Shown: positions 8,136-17,126 of the stretch, in pieces | Layout: each line of letters starts with the position of its first letter | Numbering within the stretch: position 1 is the first letter of the stretch | Assembly (NCBI RefSeq): GCF_019420015.1 | Contig: NZ_JAHZIA010000007.1 | Coordinates: 40,547-104,546, forward strand | Reading direction: 5' to 3' | Length of the DNA stretch: 64,000 bases | From: Anaerofustis sp. | Lineage (GTDB): Bacteria > Bacillota > Clostridia > Eubacteriales > Anaerofustaceae | Program-made: the position numbers and the translations under genes | The notes under the pieces: generated by a model | The model's input: the letters and a program-made list of their open reading frames with translations, nothing else | Database searches by the model: none | What the model was told of the DNA's origin: nothing

Positions 8136-8403
8136 GCTACACTAGGTGGGGAGTTAGCGGTGCCCTGTACCTGCAATCCGCTACAGCAGGACTGAATTCC
8201 CGTCTTGAGGCTATTGAAATTAAGGTTTGCGCTTATATTTGAATGTTGAGAGCTGGGCTTCGTGCAATTGTACCTTACAAACTCCATCAGGTGCGAGAGC
8301 AAGCAGTGGTAAGTAAGTGTTATGATGTGCCCCGAAATTACCTGGTTTGAGTTCACTTATAAGAAAGCATTTGATTTTGATATGTCGATGTCGGGTGTGT
8401 AGC
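8136..8403 (+). ncRNA. ffs: Signal recognition particle RNA, large Bacillus type (scRNA)
   Basis: RNA scaffold of the signal recognition particle that binds Ffh. The Alu-domain pattern GGTGGGGAGTTAGCGGTGCC, followed by GCAATCCGCTACAGCAGG and TTGAATTCC-like sequence, matches Gram-positive large SRP RNA. The Ffh-binding domain is seen around 8287-8313: CATCAGGTG, loop CGAGAG, CAAGCAG. The ends pair (GCTACAC at 8136-8142 with GTGTAGC at 8397-8403), giving 268 nt, close to the known size of this class. The apical tetraloop is GAGA, not the usual GGAA. No T-run terminator follows; a transporter gene begins about 25 bp later. Confidence 0.93.
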
Positions 8404-8428
8404 ATAAAAATTGTATATGAGTCGGGCG

Positions 8429-9328
8429 ATGAAAAATAAAAAGATATTTTACATTATATTGGTGCTTTCAATAATGTTTGCAAATACAGCGGTTATCTTT
8501 ACAAAAAACGCACTGCATTACGGTGCGGCGCCTATTATTATAGGGTTCTATAGACTTAGCTTTTCTGCTTTGATTGTGGTACCTTTTGCTTTATATAAGG
8601 AAGGTTTTGATTTCCTTGGTATAAAAAAGCATGATTTAAAGTTTTGTATTTTGGGCGGTATATTTATGGCTTGTCATTTTGCCTGCTATTTTTCTTCCCT
8701 TGTATATACCAACGGATTTATTTCTACCATAACCGGCGCTTTACAACCTATTGTTATTGCTGCGGCATCTTTTTTCTTATTCAAAGAAAAAATAAATAAA
8801 AATGGTATTTTTTCTATGGGTATAGCTTTAATTGGACTTTTTATAATCGGGTTGTTTACTTTCTTTTCTGCAAAAGGTAGTAGTTCCTTTTTGGGGTTTG
8901 TTATATCTTTGTTTACAGCTTTGTTTTTTTGTGCATATTTATTATGTTCAAGAGCTGCAATAAAAAATATGGGATCATATACATTTCTTGCTGTATTATT
9001 TACCGTTTGTGCACTAACTCTCGGAATTTTTGCCGCTGTAACCAAAACTCCGTTTTTTGGTTATGAAAAAGAAGTATATATAAATAGTTTCGGTCTTTGT
9101 ATTTTTTGTACTATTATGGGGCATGCAGTATTTAATATTGCCGTTAAATACGTTTCGGCAACAGTGGTCAGTGTATTAAACCTTCTTGGTCCGATATTTG
9201 CGGCTTTTTATGATTTTATATTTTTTTCAAGTAAAATATTTTCATTTCAAATAATCGGAGGATTGATAATATTTGTAGGAGTTTATTTTTTTATAAAAAG
9301 TCGGGAATCAGAAACAGAAAAAGCTTAA
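8429..9328 (+). CDS. EamA/DMT-superfamily transporter
   Basis: Inner-membrane protein with about ten transmembrane helices in two EamA repeats, of the drug/metabolite transporter superfamily. Substrate unknown. I start it at MKNKKIFYIIL (8429); an in-frame ATG at 8417 is also possible. Neither has a real ribosome site, which is odd for this genome. It starts 25 bp after the SRP RNA 3' end with no visible promoter, so it may be read through from the SRP RNA promoter. The stop codon lies inside the terminator stem. Confidence 0.85.
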   Translation: MKNKKIFYIILVLSIMFANTAVIFTKNALHYGAAPIIIGFYRLSFSALIVVPFALYKEGFDFLGIKKHDLKFCILGGIFMACHFACYFSSLVYTNGFISTITGALQPIVIAAASFFLFKEKINKNGIFSMGIALIGLFIIGLFTFFSAKGSSSFLGFVISLFTALFFCAYLLCSRAAIKNMGSYTFLAVLFTVCALTLGIFAAVTKTPFFGYEKEVYINSFGLCIFCTIMGHAVFNIAVKYVSATVVSVLNLLGPIFAAFYDFIFFSSKIFSFQIIGGLIIFVGVYFFIKSRESETEKA

Positions 9329-9352
9329 AGATAAATCTTTAAGCTTTTTTTA
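9317..9352 (+). terminator. Terminator of the DMT transporter gene
   Basis: AAGCTTAAAGA / TCTTTAAGCTT with a short loop and a T-run; the stem overlaps the stop codon at 9326-9328. Confidence 0.88.
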
Positions 9353-9381
9353 ATTAAAAATATTCTATATTTATTAACTAA

Positions 9382-10746
9382 CTATAATTTATTTTTATCT
9401 TCCTTAATTTCAGGAAGAACGGTTAATAACATTGTTAAAAAACAGGCGATTCCTCCAATAAAATTTGATATCGGTTCTGCAAGGAATACTCCGTCTACTC
9501 CAAGAGAGAAGATTTTTGGGAGTATAACAGTAAGCGGTGCTACTATTATAACTTTTCTAAATATGGAAAAGAATACGGCATGTTTTGCTTTTCCTAAGGA
9601 AACAAATATTCTCTGTCCTGCAAATTGTAAAGCCATCATAAAGAAACCAAAGAAATAAATTTCTATGGCAGGTATGCTTTTTGCGATGAGCATTGCATCA
9701 TGGTTAAATATTTTTATAAATATATCCGGAAACTCAATTATTATAAGCCAAGCTATAAAGGTATATATTATACAGGTTACAGACATAAATATCATGGCTT
9801 TTTTGAGCCTGTTGTATTTTCCAGCTCCATAATTATAGCTCATTATTGGAGTTGCACCGTCTGTCAGTCCTGACACAGGCATTGTGAAAATTTCCCTTAT
9901 GGAATTAAGTACCGTCATGACTCCTACATATAAATCTCCGCCGTAAACTTGAAGTGTTGCATTGCATACTATTTGAACTATGCTGTTGGTTATTGACATA
10001 ATAAATCCTGACATTCCAAGAGTTACTATTCGCTTTATTCTTTTTAAGTTTAAAATCATACTTTCCTTTGTTAATTTTATTATGGCTTTTTTCCCAATAA
10101 GAAAATGCATAACCCATAAACTAGAAAGAAACTGAGATATGACGGTTGCGGTGGCAGCTCCTTTTACACCCATATTAAAGTAGAAAATAAAAATCGGATC
10201 GAGAATAATGTTGACACCTGCTCCGAATAATGCGGTAAGCATTCCGGTTTTTGCATATCCTTGTGCATTTATGAAGCTGTTCATTCCAAGACTTATCATT
10301 ACAAAAATATTTCCCAGTAAATATATTGTTATATATGATTTTGCAAAAGGATATGTTGCATTGCTGGCGCCGAATAAATACAGTATAGGTTTTTGAAAAA
10401 GAATTCCTATGATTGTAAGTAAGATTCCTGATAATATCATCATTAAAAAGGAATTTCCCATGATTCTTTGGGCTTCTTCGACATTTCCCCGTCCTCTTTC
10501 TATAGAAAACAAAGGAGCACCTCCTGTGCTGAATAAATTTGTAAATGCCGTTACTATCATTATAATCGGAAAGCATAATCCAAGCCCAGTAAGAGCGAGT
10601 GTTCCGATTTCGGGAATTCTTCCTATATAAATTCTGTCTACCATGTTATAAAGGAGATTTATAATTTGTGCGATTGTCATCGGAATAGCAAGTTTTAATA
10701 TATTTTTTGCTATACTTCCATTGCCAAAATCCCCATTATTTTTCAT
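9382..10746 (-). CDS. MATE-family efflux transporter
   Basis: Multidrug and toxin extrusion protein, a cation- or proton-driven antiporter of the inner membrane. The 454 residues form twelve predicted helices. The start is typical for clostridial MATE proteins: NILKLAIPMTIAQIINLLYNMVDRIYIGRIP, with the family's PM near residue 22 and Asp in VDRIYIG. The second half repeats the pattern (DGATPIMSYNYGAGKYNRLKKA). Ribosome site AGGAGG-like just upstream of the ATG. The gene stands alone on the minus strand; the substrate cannot be told. Confidence 0.9.
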   Translation of the reverse strand: MKNNGDFGNGSIAKNILKLAIPMTIAQIINLLYNMVDRIYIGRIPEIGTLALTGLGLCFPIIMIVTAFTNLFSTGGAPLFSIERGRGNVEEAQRIMGNSFLMMILSGILLTIIGILFQKPILYLFGASNATYPFAKSYITIYLLGNIFVMISLGMNSFINAQGYAKTGMLTALFGAGVNIILDPIFIFYFNMGVKGAATATVISQFLSSLWVMHFLIGKKAIIKLTKESMILNLKRIKRIVTLGMSGFIMSITNSIVQIVCNATLQVYGGDLYVGVMTVLNSIREIFTMPVSGLTDGATPIMSYNYGAGKYNRLKKAMIFMSVTCIIYTFIAWLIIIEFPDIFIKIFNHDAMLIAKSIPAIEIYFFGFFMMALQFAGQRIFVSLGKAKHAVFFSIFRKVIIVAPLTVILPKIFSLGVDGVFLAEPISNFIGGIACFLTMLLTVLPEIKEDKNKL

Positions 10747-10935
10747 GGTTATTACACTCCTCCTTCCCTTTATGGTATTAATATTATATCATAAATGAAT
10801 TTATTGAGTTCACATAGAATTTTAATTAATCTGATTAAATCATATATTTATTTACAGTGGCTCATCAATGTATTTGAAGCGTTGTATTTTTGTGTTATAT
10901 GGTAAAAATTACACTGTTTAAAAGAGGTGTGAGAT

Positions 10936-10964
10936 TTGACAAATTTCTTCAATTAATGTATATT
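10936..10964 (+). promoter_or_regulatory. Promoter of the 3D-domain gene
   Basis: TTGACA at 10936-10941 and TATATT at 10959-10964 with a 17-bp spacer, 36 bp before the start codon. Confidence 0.6.
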
Positions 10965-10999
10965 TTATTATACAAAACCTTAAAAAAGGATATGGTAAC

Positions 11000-12418
11000 A
11001 TGAGTAATATAAAGGATAAATTTTTTGAAAAATTAAATAAAATCAAAGATATAAAATCAGATATTACCCTTAATGATACAGACAACACCGATGATAATAA
11101 TATTCCTGATTTATCAGATAATGTTTTGCAGGAAAAGGAAGATATTAAAAAAGATGAAAGTCTTATATCAAAAAAAGAGAATATCGCCTGTGATAAAATT
11201 GATGAAGGAAACGCCGTTCAATCTTCCGATAAAAAAACAGATATTAATGATATAAATTTGGATGAAGATACACTAAAAGCCACAAAATTAATAAAAGAAA
11301 AAAATATGGATGTTATTGAGGCTTTGGACCATTTGGATAAAATGGATGAAGAGGAGGATACATCTTTTCAGAGTACAAAAAGAAGGAAAATGAAAGAGTA
11401 TCTGGACAAGAAGCTGATACCTCTTTGTATTTGCTTTTTCATTACCGCTATGGTTGGCATCACTGCTATGCTTATAAATATGTCAACTTTAAAAGTAAGC
11501 GTTGTTGTGGATGACGATGATCCGATAACGGTTAAGCAAATAGGAACTCTTACCACTGCAGAGGCATTACATAAGGCAAAGATAGCTCCTTCAAGTTCGG
11601 ATGTTATTTCAAAGTCACTTGATGATAACTTAAAGAATAATGATGTTGTTAAGATAAAAACATCTTCAAAAGTCTTGGTAACCGACGGAAATGATATTGT
11701 TAAAGTTGATACGGGGTTATCGAATGAAAAAGATATAGTTAAGCAAGCGGATTTTAAAGTTGAAAAAGGTAAAAAAGTTTCGAGCATAAAACATAAAAAT
11801 ACTTCCGTATATGCTGTTTTGGATGAAAATCAGAAGTTAGTCAATAAAACCAAAAAAGTAAAATATAAGACGATTTACAAAGAAGTCGATACTTTAGATG
11901 GCGACGACGAAAAAGTGGTGAAAAAAGGGCAGAACGGAAAGCTTAGTTTTATAAGTGTTGTTACTACCAATGATAATGGTGAGGTTGTAAAAACAAAGAA
12001 TCTGACGAAAACAGTTGAAAAGCCTGTTCAAAATAAAATTGTCGAAGTTGCAAAAGATTCGGACGAAGTTATTATGCTTCCTGATGCAAATGGTAAAGCT
12101 CCTGTAAAATACAATCAAAAGATAACAGTTAATGTTACTGCATATTGTGCCTGTGCAAAATGTTGTGGTGTTTCAACGGGTAGAACAGCAAGCGGTACAT
12201 ATGCGACCCCTAACAGAACTATAGCTGCTTGGAGCGGTCTTCCTTTCGGCACAAAAGTTTACTTCCCTTCTATGGCAAACAGACCAAACGGCGGTATATA
12301 TACCGTAGAGGACAGAGGGGGCGCTATAGGTCCTGGAAGAATAGATATATATTTTTCTTCTCATTCCGAAGCACTTGCTTTTGGCAGAAGAACAATGGAT
12401 GCTTATATTTTAAAATAG
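11000..12418 (+). CDS. Membrane-anchored G5/3D-domain cell wall protein (YabE/Rpf2-like)
   Basis: Probable peptidoglycan-active protein. Domains in order: an acidic, low-complexity cytoplasmic segment (residues 1-130), one membrane helix at 139-160, DUF348-like repeats (about 164-275), a G5-like domain (KVKYKTIYKEVDTLDGDDEKVVKKGQNG onward, in parts), and a C-terminal 3D domain from about residue 375. The three conserved aspartates are in VEDRGGAIGPGRIDIYF. A pair of cysteine motifs, CACAKCC, stands at the start of the 3D domain. The family is linked to lytic transglycosylase activity and to spore or dormancy revival. The 130-residue cytoplasmic head is unusual. A degraded copy of the 3' end lies at 7.9 kb. 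Confidence 0.85.
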   Translation: MSNIKDKFFEKLNKIKDIKSDITLNDTDNTDDNNIPDLSDNVLQEKEDIKKDESLISKKENIACDKIDEGNAVQSSDKKTDINDINLDEDTLKATKLIKEKNMDVIEALDHLDKMDEEEDTSFQSTKRRKMKEYLDKKLIPLCICFFITAMVGITAMLINMSTLKVSVVVDDDDPITVKQIGTLTTAEALHKAKIAPSSSDVISKSLDDNLKNNDVVKIKTSSKVLVTDGNDIVKVDTGLSNEKDIVKQADFKVEKGKKVSSIKHKNTSVYAVLDENQKLVNKTKKVKYKTIYKEVDTLDGDDEKVVKKGQNGKLSFISVVTTNDNGEVVKTKNLTKTVEKPVQNKIVEVAKDSDEVIMLPDANGKAPVKYNQKITVNVTAYCACAKCCGVSTGRTASGTYATPNRTIAAWSGLPFGTKVYFPSMANRPNGGIYTVEDRGGAIGPGRIDIYFSSHSEALAFGRRTMDAYILK

Positions 12419-12434
12419 TAATTTAAATGTAAAG

Positions 12435-12464
12435 ACATATCGAGTTTTTCGATGTGTTTTTTTG
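12435..12464 (+). terminator. Terminator of the 3D-domain gene
   Basis: Stem ACATATCGA / TCGATGTGT (12435-12457, one G-T pair) followed by seven T. Confidence 0.85.
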
Positions 12465-12901
12465 TATTGTAATGTCAAGAAAATTCGAAAATAAAGCTCT
12501 TAAAATATATAAATATAAAAGAATAAAAATATATTCGCTTCTATAATATCTATTTTAAAGTCATAAATAAAATACTCACAAGATTTATAAAAATATTTAT
12601 AGAATGATAAACGTTTATATAGGTTAGTTAATATTATTTATTTACCTAACTAAAAATAACAATTAGTATCTTCTAAATGATGTTTTAAATATTAAATCAT
12701 CGCATATATATTTGCCTAAAAAATTAATGACTATAATTTACAATATGTTATATTTAATTTTAACTTTTATTCATAATACTTAAATTAATTAATAAAACAC
12801 ATGCTTTTCATTAAAAATTACTTAAATTTTACATTTTTCATTATATATTATGATACAATATAATTTACGAAAAATCTTTTTAATAAGAGAGGAATAACGC
12901 A
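12465..12901. other. AT-rich region upstream of secA
   Basis: About 440 bp with no supported open reading frame. It must hold the secA promoter; a TACAAT-like hexamer near 12854 is a candidate -10. A weak inverted repeat near 12620-12655 (GTTAG / CTAAC) was judged too short to call. Confidence 0.5.
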
Positions 12902-15394
12902 ATGGGAATACTTGGAGCGGTTGCTAAATCGTTAGATAATAAAGAAATCAAAAAGCTGGAAAAAACAGCAAATAAAATAGAAGCATTGGCAGATGAATAT
13001 GCTGCACTGAGTGATGAAGATTTACAACACAAAACAATAGAATTCAAAGAAAGACTTCAAAACGGAGAAACACTGGATGACTTGCTTGTTGAAGCTTTTG
13101 CAACAGTAAGGGAAGCATCGACAAGAATACTGGGACTAAGACATTTTAAAGTTCAACTTATAGGCGGTATTATTCTTCATCAAGGTAATATTGCCGAAAT
13201 GAAAACAGGTGAAGGTAAAACACTGATGGCAACCTTACCTGCTTATTTAAATGCACTTGAAGGTAAAGGAGTACACATAGTAACGGTAAATGACTATTTG
13301 GCAAAAAGGGATAGCGAATGGAACGGAAAAATGTTCAACTTCTTAGGATTAAGCGTTGGGTTGATAGTACACGGACTTGATTTTGAGGAAAAGAAAAATG
13401 CATACAATGCAGATATCACTTATGGTACAAATAATGAGTTTGGCTTTGATTACCTTAGGGATAATATGGTAAAAGAAATGGATGATATGGTACAAAGAGA
13501 TTTAAACTTCTCTATTGTCGATGAAGTAGACAGCATCCTTATAGATGAAGCAAGAACTCCTCTTATAATTTCCGGAAGCGGGAATGAAAGCACAAAAAGA
13601 TATTACGATGCAAATGCTTTCATAAAAACACTAAAAGAAGATGACTATGCCGTAGATGAAAAAGATAAGACATGTAACTTAACTGAAAAAGGTATTGAAA
13701 AAGCAGAAAGAGCATTTAATATAGAAAATCTTTCTGATATAAACAATATGGAACTACAACATCATATTAATCAAGCACTTAGAGCCAATACTTTGATGTT
13801 TAAAGACAGAGACTACGTCGTAAGAAACGGGGAAGTATTGATAGTAGATGAATTCACCGGAAGAATAATGGAAGGAAGACGATATTCAGAAGGACTTCAT
13901 CAAGCAATCGAAGCCAAAGAAGGAGTTAAAGTAGAAAGAGAAAGTGTTACATTGGCTACAATAACATTTCAAAACTACTTCAGAATGTATAACAAGCTTG
14001 CGGGAATGACAGGTACAGCAAAGACAGAAGAAGAAGAATTTAAAGAAATATACAATATGAATGTACTTCAAGTTCCTACAAATAAACCTTTAATAAGAGA
14101 AGATATGAAAGATGCCGTTTTCACTACAAAAAAAGGTAAAGAAAAAGCCATAATAAATGAAATAAAAGAAAGACATGCCAAAGGGCAGCCTGTACTTGTA
14201 GGCACAATAGCCATAGAGGACAGTGAAAAATTAAGTAAGCTTCTTAAAAGAGAAGGCATAAAACACAATGTATTAAATGCTAAATTTCATGAAAAAGAAG
14301 CAGAAATAATTGCCGATGCAGGGCAAATGGGTGCCGTAACAATATCAACCAATATGGCAGGAAGAGGTACGGATATAGTACTGGGAGAAGGAGTAAAGGA
14401 ACTTGGCGGTCTTCATATTCTAGGTACAGAAAGACATGAAAGCAGAAGAATAGACAACCAGCTTCGAGGTAGAGCAGGAAGACAAGGAGATCCGGGATCT
14501 TCTCAATTTTTTATCTCATTGGAAGACGATTTAATGAGACTCTTCGGAGGAGAAAGAATACAAGGGTTTGCAAACAGAACAAGCCTTGAAGAGGATGAAG
14601 CATTAGAAAGCAGAATGCTTACAAAAACAATTGAAAATGCACAAAAACAAATAGAAGGAAAGAACTTTGGTATAAGAAAATACGTTTTGCAATATGATGA
14701 CGTAATGAACAAACAAAGAGAAGTTATATATGCTCAAAGAAAAAAAGTCTTAAAAGGAGAAGACGTATCAAATGCAATTCGTGAGATGATTGATTCAATT
14801 ATAGAAAATACCGTCGAAGCATATACAACAAACGAACATTATACCGATAACTGGAATCTTGACAAAATAGAAGAAAATATATTTAATACTTTCGGACTTA
14901 TCGTTGATATAGATAAAAATATAAGCGATAAAGAAACACTGAAAACTTTTATCATTGATGAAGTATATAAACTCTACAAAAAGAAAGAAGAAGAATTCTC
15001 AAGTGAAGAATTAAGAGAACTTGAAAGATTGGTTCTTCTAAAAGTAGTTGACTCAAACTGGATGGAACATATAGACAATATGGACCAACTAAAACAAGGT
15101 ATCAACTTAAGAGCATACGGCCAAATAGACCCGGTACAGGCATATACAAAAGAAGGCTTTGAAATGTTCGAAGAAATGAATGAAATAATAAAAGAAGATA
15201 CCGTCAAATACTTATTCCATATGGAAAAAGTAGAGCAGATTGTAAACGAAGCTCCAAAGGATATGTATTTTAATGATGGGGAAGAGGCTCCTAAGAAAAA
15301 GCCTGTCGTTAATAAAAACAAAATCGGAAGAAATGATCCTTGTCCATGTGGAAGCGGAAAGAAATACAAAAAGTGCTGTGGAAAAAACAAATAA
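12902..15394 (+). CDS. secA: Protein translocase ATPase SecA
   Basis: ATPase motor of the general secretion pathway. The 830 residues are normal for a Firmicute SecA1. Walker A is at residues 101-108 (KTGEGKTL), DEVDSILIDEA is the Walker B/DEAD region, and the RGRAGRQGDPG motif VI lies in the second nucleotide domain. The C-terminus carries the zinc-binding SEC-C motif (IGRNDPCPCGSGKKYKKCC), which binds SecB or ribosomes in other bacteria. GAGAGGAATAACGC is the ribosome site. It is monocistronic and ends at a strong bidirectional terminator. prfB, its common neighbour, is not present here. Confidence 0.97.
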   Translation: MGILGAVAKSLDNKEIKKLEKTANKIEALADEYAALSDEDLQHKTIEFKERLQNGETLDDLLVEAFATVREASTRILGLRHFKVQLIGGIILHQGNIAEMKTGEGKTLMATLPAYLNALEGKGVHIVTVNDYLAKRDSEWNGKMFNFLGLSVGLIVHGLDFEEKKNAYNADITYGTNNEFGFDYLRDNMVKEMDDMVQRDLNFSIVDEVDSILIDEARTPLIISGSGNESTKRYYDANAFIKTLKEDDYAVDEKDKTCNLTEKGIEKAERAFNIENLSDINNMELQHHINQALRANTLMFKDRDYVVRNGEVLIVDEFTGRIMEGRRYSEGLHQAIEAKEGVKVERESVTLATITFQNYFRMYNKLAGMTGTAKTEEEEFKEIYNMNVLQVPTNKPLIREDMKDAVFTTKKGKEKAIINEIKERHAKGQPVLVGTIAIEDSEKLSKLLKREGIKHNVLNAKFHEKEAEIIADAGQMGAVTISTNMAGRGTDIVLGEGVKELGGLHILGTERHESRRIDNQLRGRAGRQGDPGSSQFFISLEDDLMRLFGGERIQGFANRTSLEEDEALESRMLTKTIENAQKQIEGKNFGIRKYVLQYDDVMNKQREVIYAQRKKVLKGEDVSNAIREMIDSIIENTVEAYTTNEHYTDNWNLDKIEENIFNTFGLIVDIDKNISDKETLKTFIIDEVYKLYKKKEEEFSSEELRELERLVLLKVVDSNWMEHIDNMDQLKQGINLRAYGQIDPVQAYTKEGFEMFEEMNEIIKEDTVKYLFHMEKVEQIVNEAPKDMYFNDGEEAPKKKPVVNKNKIGRNDPCPCGSGKKYKKCCGKNK

Positions 15395-15425
15395 AAAATA
15401 TATGAAAATCTTAAACTATTTAGAT

Positions 15426-15464
15426 AAAAAGGAATAACTCTCATATTGGAGTTATTCCTTTTTG
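15426..15464. terminator. Bidirectional terminator between secA and the secreted repeat protein
   Basis: Perfect arms AAAAAGGAATAACTC (15426-15440) and GAGTTATTCCTTTTT (15449-15463); serves convergent genes. Confidence 0.9.
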
Positions 15465-15467
15465 CTT

Positions 15468-17126
15468 TTATTCTATTGAATCTGTTTTATATACGAATTT
15501 AACGCTACCATTCATCCCATTGCTGAGTCCTGAAAAAGTATTGTAATCATCCGCTTTATCTATAGTATTGTGTATTCTTACTTTTAAGTTATCCAGACTT
15601 CCTGCCGTCTGAACAAGTTTTTCTATTCCTTCTCTATCAAATCTACTCATTCCTTCACTAAGTTGTTTAGATCCTTTTTCCAGTTCATTTATTCCCTTTA
15701 TGAGTTTATCACTTCCTTGCTGCAACGTATTAAGTCCTTCACTCAAATCTTCACTTCCTTGAATCAATGGATTTATTCCTTTATTTATTAATTCATTTGC
15801 ACCTAAAGCTATTTTATCACTTCCTTGGGTTTTTAGCTGTGTGCTTCCTTCGTAAATTTCATTTAATCCATTTTCGAGTTTATCAGCACCTCCCATAAGA
15901 GTTTTATCACTTTTTGAGGTTAGGTTCAAAGATATTAGTTTTTGATTAGATATTGTTTGCTCTAATGTACCTGCCATTTGTTCCAAATTTGGAATTAAGG
16001 CATTATTCGGATCGACCTGTTTTAATTGAGATATTGTATTTTTAATACCACTTAAAACCTGTTCATTGTATTTTATGGTTTCATTTAAACTGCTACCTGC
16101 AGTATTCAACCCATTCTTCAACTGAATAGCACCATTTTTAGCATCATTAATACCACCAGAAAGAACATCTATATTATCAGATAAAGCCTCTGCACCACTC
16201 TTTATATTATTTACGCCACTCTTTAGCTGCTTTCCTCCGCTTGCAAGACTCTTTGCTCCTTTATTTAGTTTACTGACTCCTGTGGTTAAAGTACCGGATT
16301 TATCTATTAAAGTATTAATCCCTTCATTTAAAGACTTAGATCCCTCTACTAATATTTGAGAAGAACTACTCAATTTTTCAAGAGAACTCGTTAAATCCAT
16401 TATACTGTCAATATCATCGATATTTATATCTTTGAATACTTCATTGGTTACATAGCTCATTGTTCCATCCATTGTAAAATCTTTAACATCTGATTCAATT
16501 TCCGTATAATTAGGAATATCAATACCCTTCATCGAAAGAGATTCATCAAGCCCCGGGAATCCATAACCCACAACAAGTATATTTTCACCTTCTTCAACCG
16601 ACTTTCCGTTTGTTACTTTTACGTTACTTACTTTATCATAATCCAATATCATTCCGGTAACAGCCATAAAAACATTATTATCAAAAGTGTTGTTTGAATA
16701 GTCTATTCTTATTTTTAATTTACCGCTTTTATGAGCCAAGTTTGCAGGTGATATTTTTTCACCGTTTAAATAATATGTCAATTTTATATTTACCGGTAAT
16801 TTTTTATTTGATATACCTTGGTATGTTATATCTTTCCCTTGCGAAGTCCAAACCAGTTTATTTAATCTTTTATCAAATTTTTCATTTCCTTTTATATTTT
16901 CAACATTTTTTAAATTGGATTTATCTTCTATCTTTTCTCCTTTTCGAGTGTTTTTAAGTGTGGAACTTACTATTTTTTTATTTACATTTCCGTTTGCATC
17001 GGATATTACATATACGCTTTCCTCTTTTGTTATATTTTCATTCTGAGCAAGCACAGGTGCGGTTAAAGAAGAAAACACAAATATAGCACAAAGCGCAACA
17101 ACAATTACCTTATTTTTATTCTTCAT
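15468..17126 (-). CDS. Secreted xxxLxxG heptad-repeat protein, partner of the MMPL exporter
   Basis: Exported protein with a signal peptide at residues 1-27 (cleavage after APVLA). After a globular N-terminal part of about 220 residues, the rest is dominated by repeats with Leu and Gly seven-residue spacing (LNEGINTL, LNKGAKSLASGGKQLKSG, LSEGLNTLQQGSDKL), the TIGR03057-type pattern also found in YhgE/Pip proteins. Such repeats form long coiled or rod-like structures outside the membrane. No C-terminal membrane helix is evident. Its start overlaps the MMPL stop by 11 bp, so the two are cotranslated. It may be the extracytoplasmic adaptor of the exporter; this is inference. Confidence 0.8.
   Translation of the reverse strand: MKNKNKVIVVALCAIFVFSSLTAPVLAQNENITKEESVYVISDANGNVNKKIVSSTLKNTRKGEKIEDKSNLKNVENIKGNEKFDKRLNKLVWTSQGKDITYQGISNKKLPVNIKLTYYLNGEKISPANLAHKSGKLKIRIDYSNNTFDNNVFMAVTGMILDYDKVSNVKVTNGKSVEEGENILVVGYGFPGLDESLSMKGIDIPNYTEIESDVKDFTMDGTMSYVTNEVFKDINIDDIDSIMDLTSSLEKLSSSSQILVEGSKSLNEGINTLIDKSGTLTTGVSKLNKGAKSLASGGKQLKSGVNNIKSGAEALSDNIDVLSGGINDAKNGAIQLKNGLNTAGSSLNETIKYNEQVLSGIKNTISQLKQVDPNNALIPNLEQMAGTLEQTISNQKLISLNLTSKSDKTLMGGADKLENGLNEIYEGSTQLKTQGSDKIALGANELINKGINPLIQGSEDLSEGLNTLQQGSDKLIKGINELEKGSKQLSEGMSRFDREGIEKLVQTAGSLDNLKVRIHNTIDKADDYNTFSGLSNGMNGSVKFVYKTDSIE

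Noticed and set aside
8126..8405. Two minus-strand open frames of 61-76 codons
   Set aside because: They lie wholly opposite the SRP RNA; the RNA pattern and paired ends explain the sequence.
10175..10576. 133-codon minus-strand frame
   Set aside because: Out-of-frame shadow of the MATE transporter gene on the same strand, with no ribosome site and a composition unlike a protein.
12620..12655. Hairpin upstream of secA
   Set aside because: Only five or six base pairs with a long AT loop; no better than expected in such sequence.
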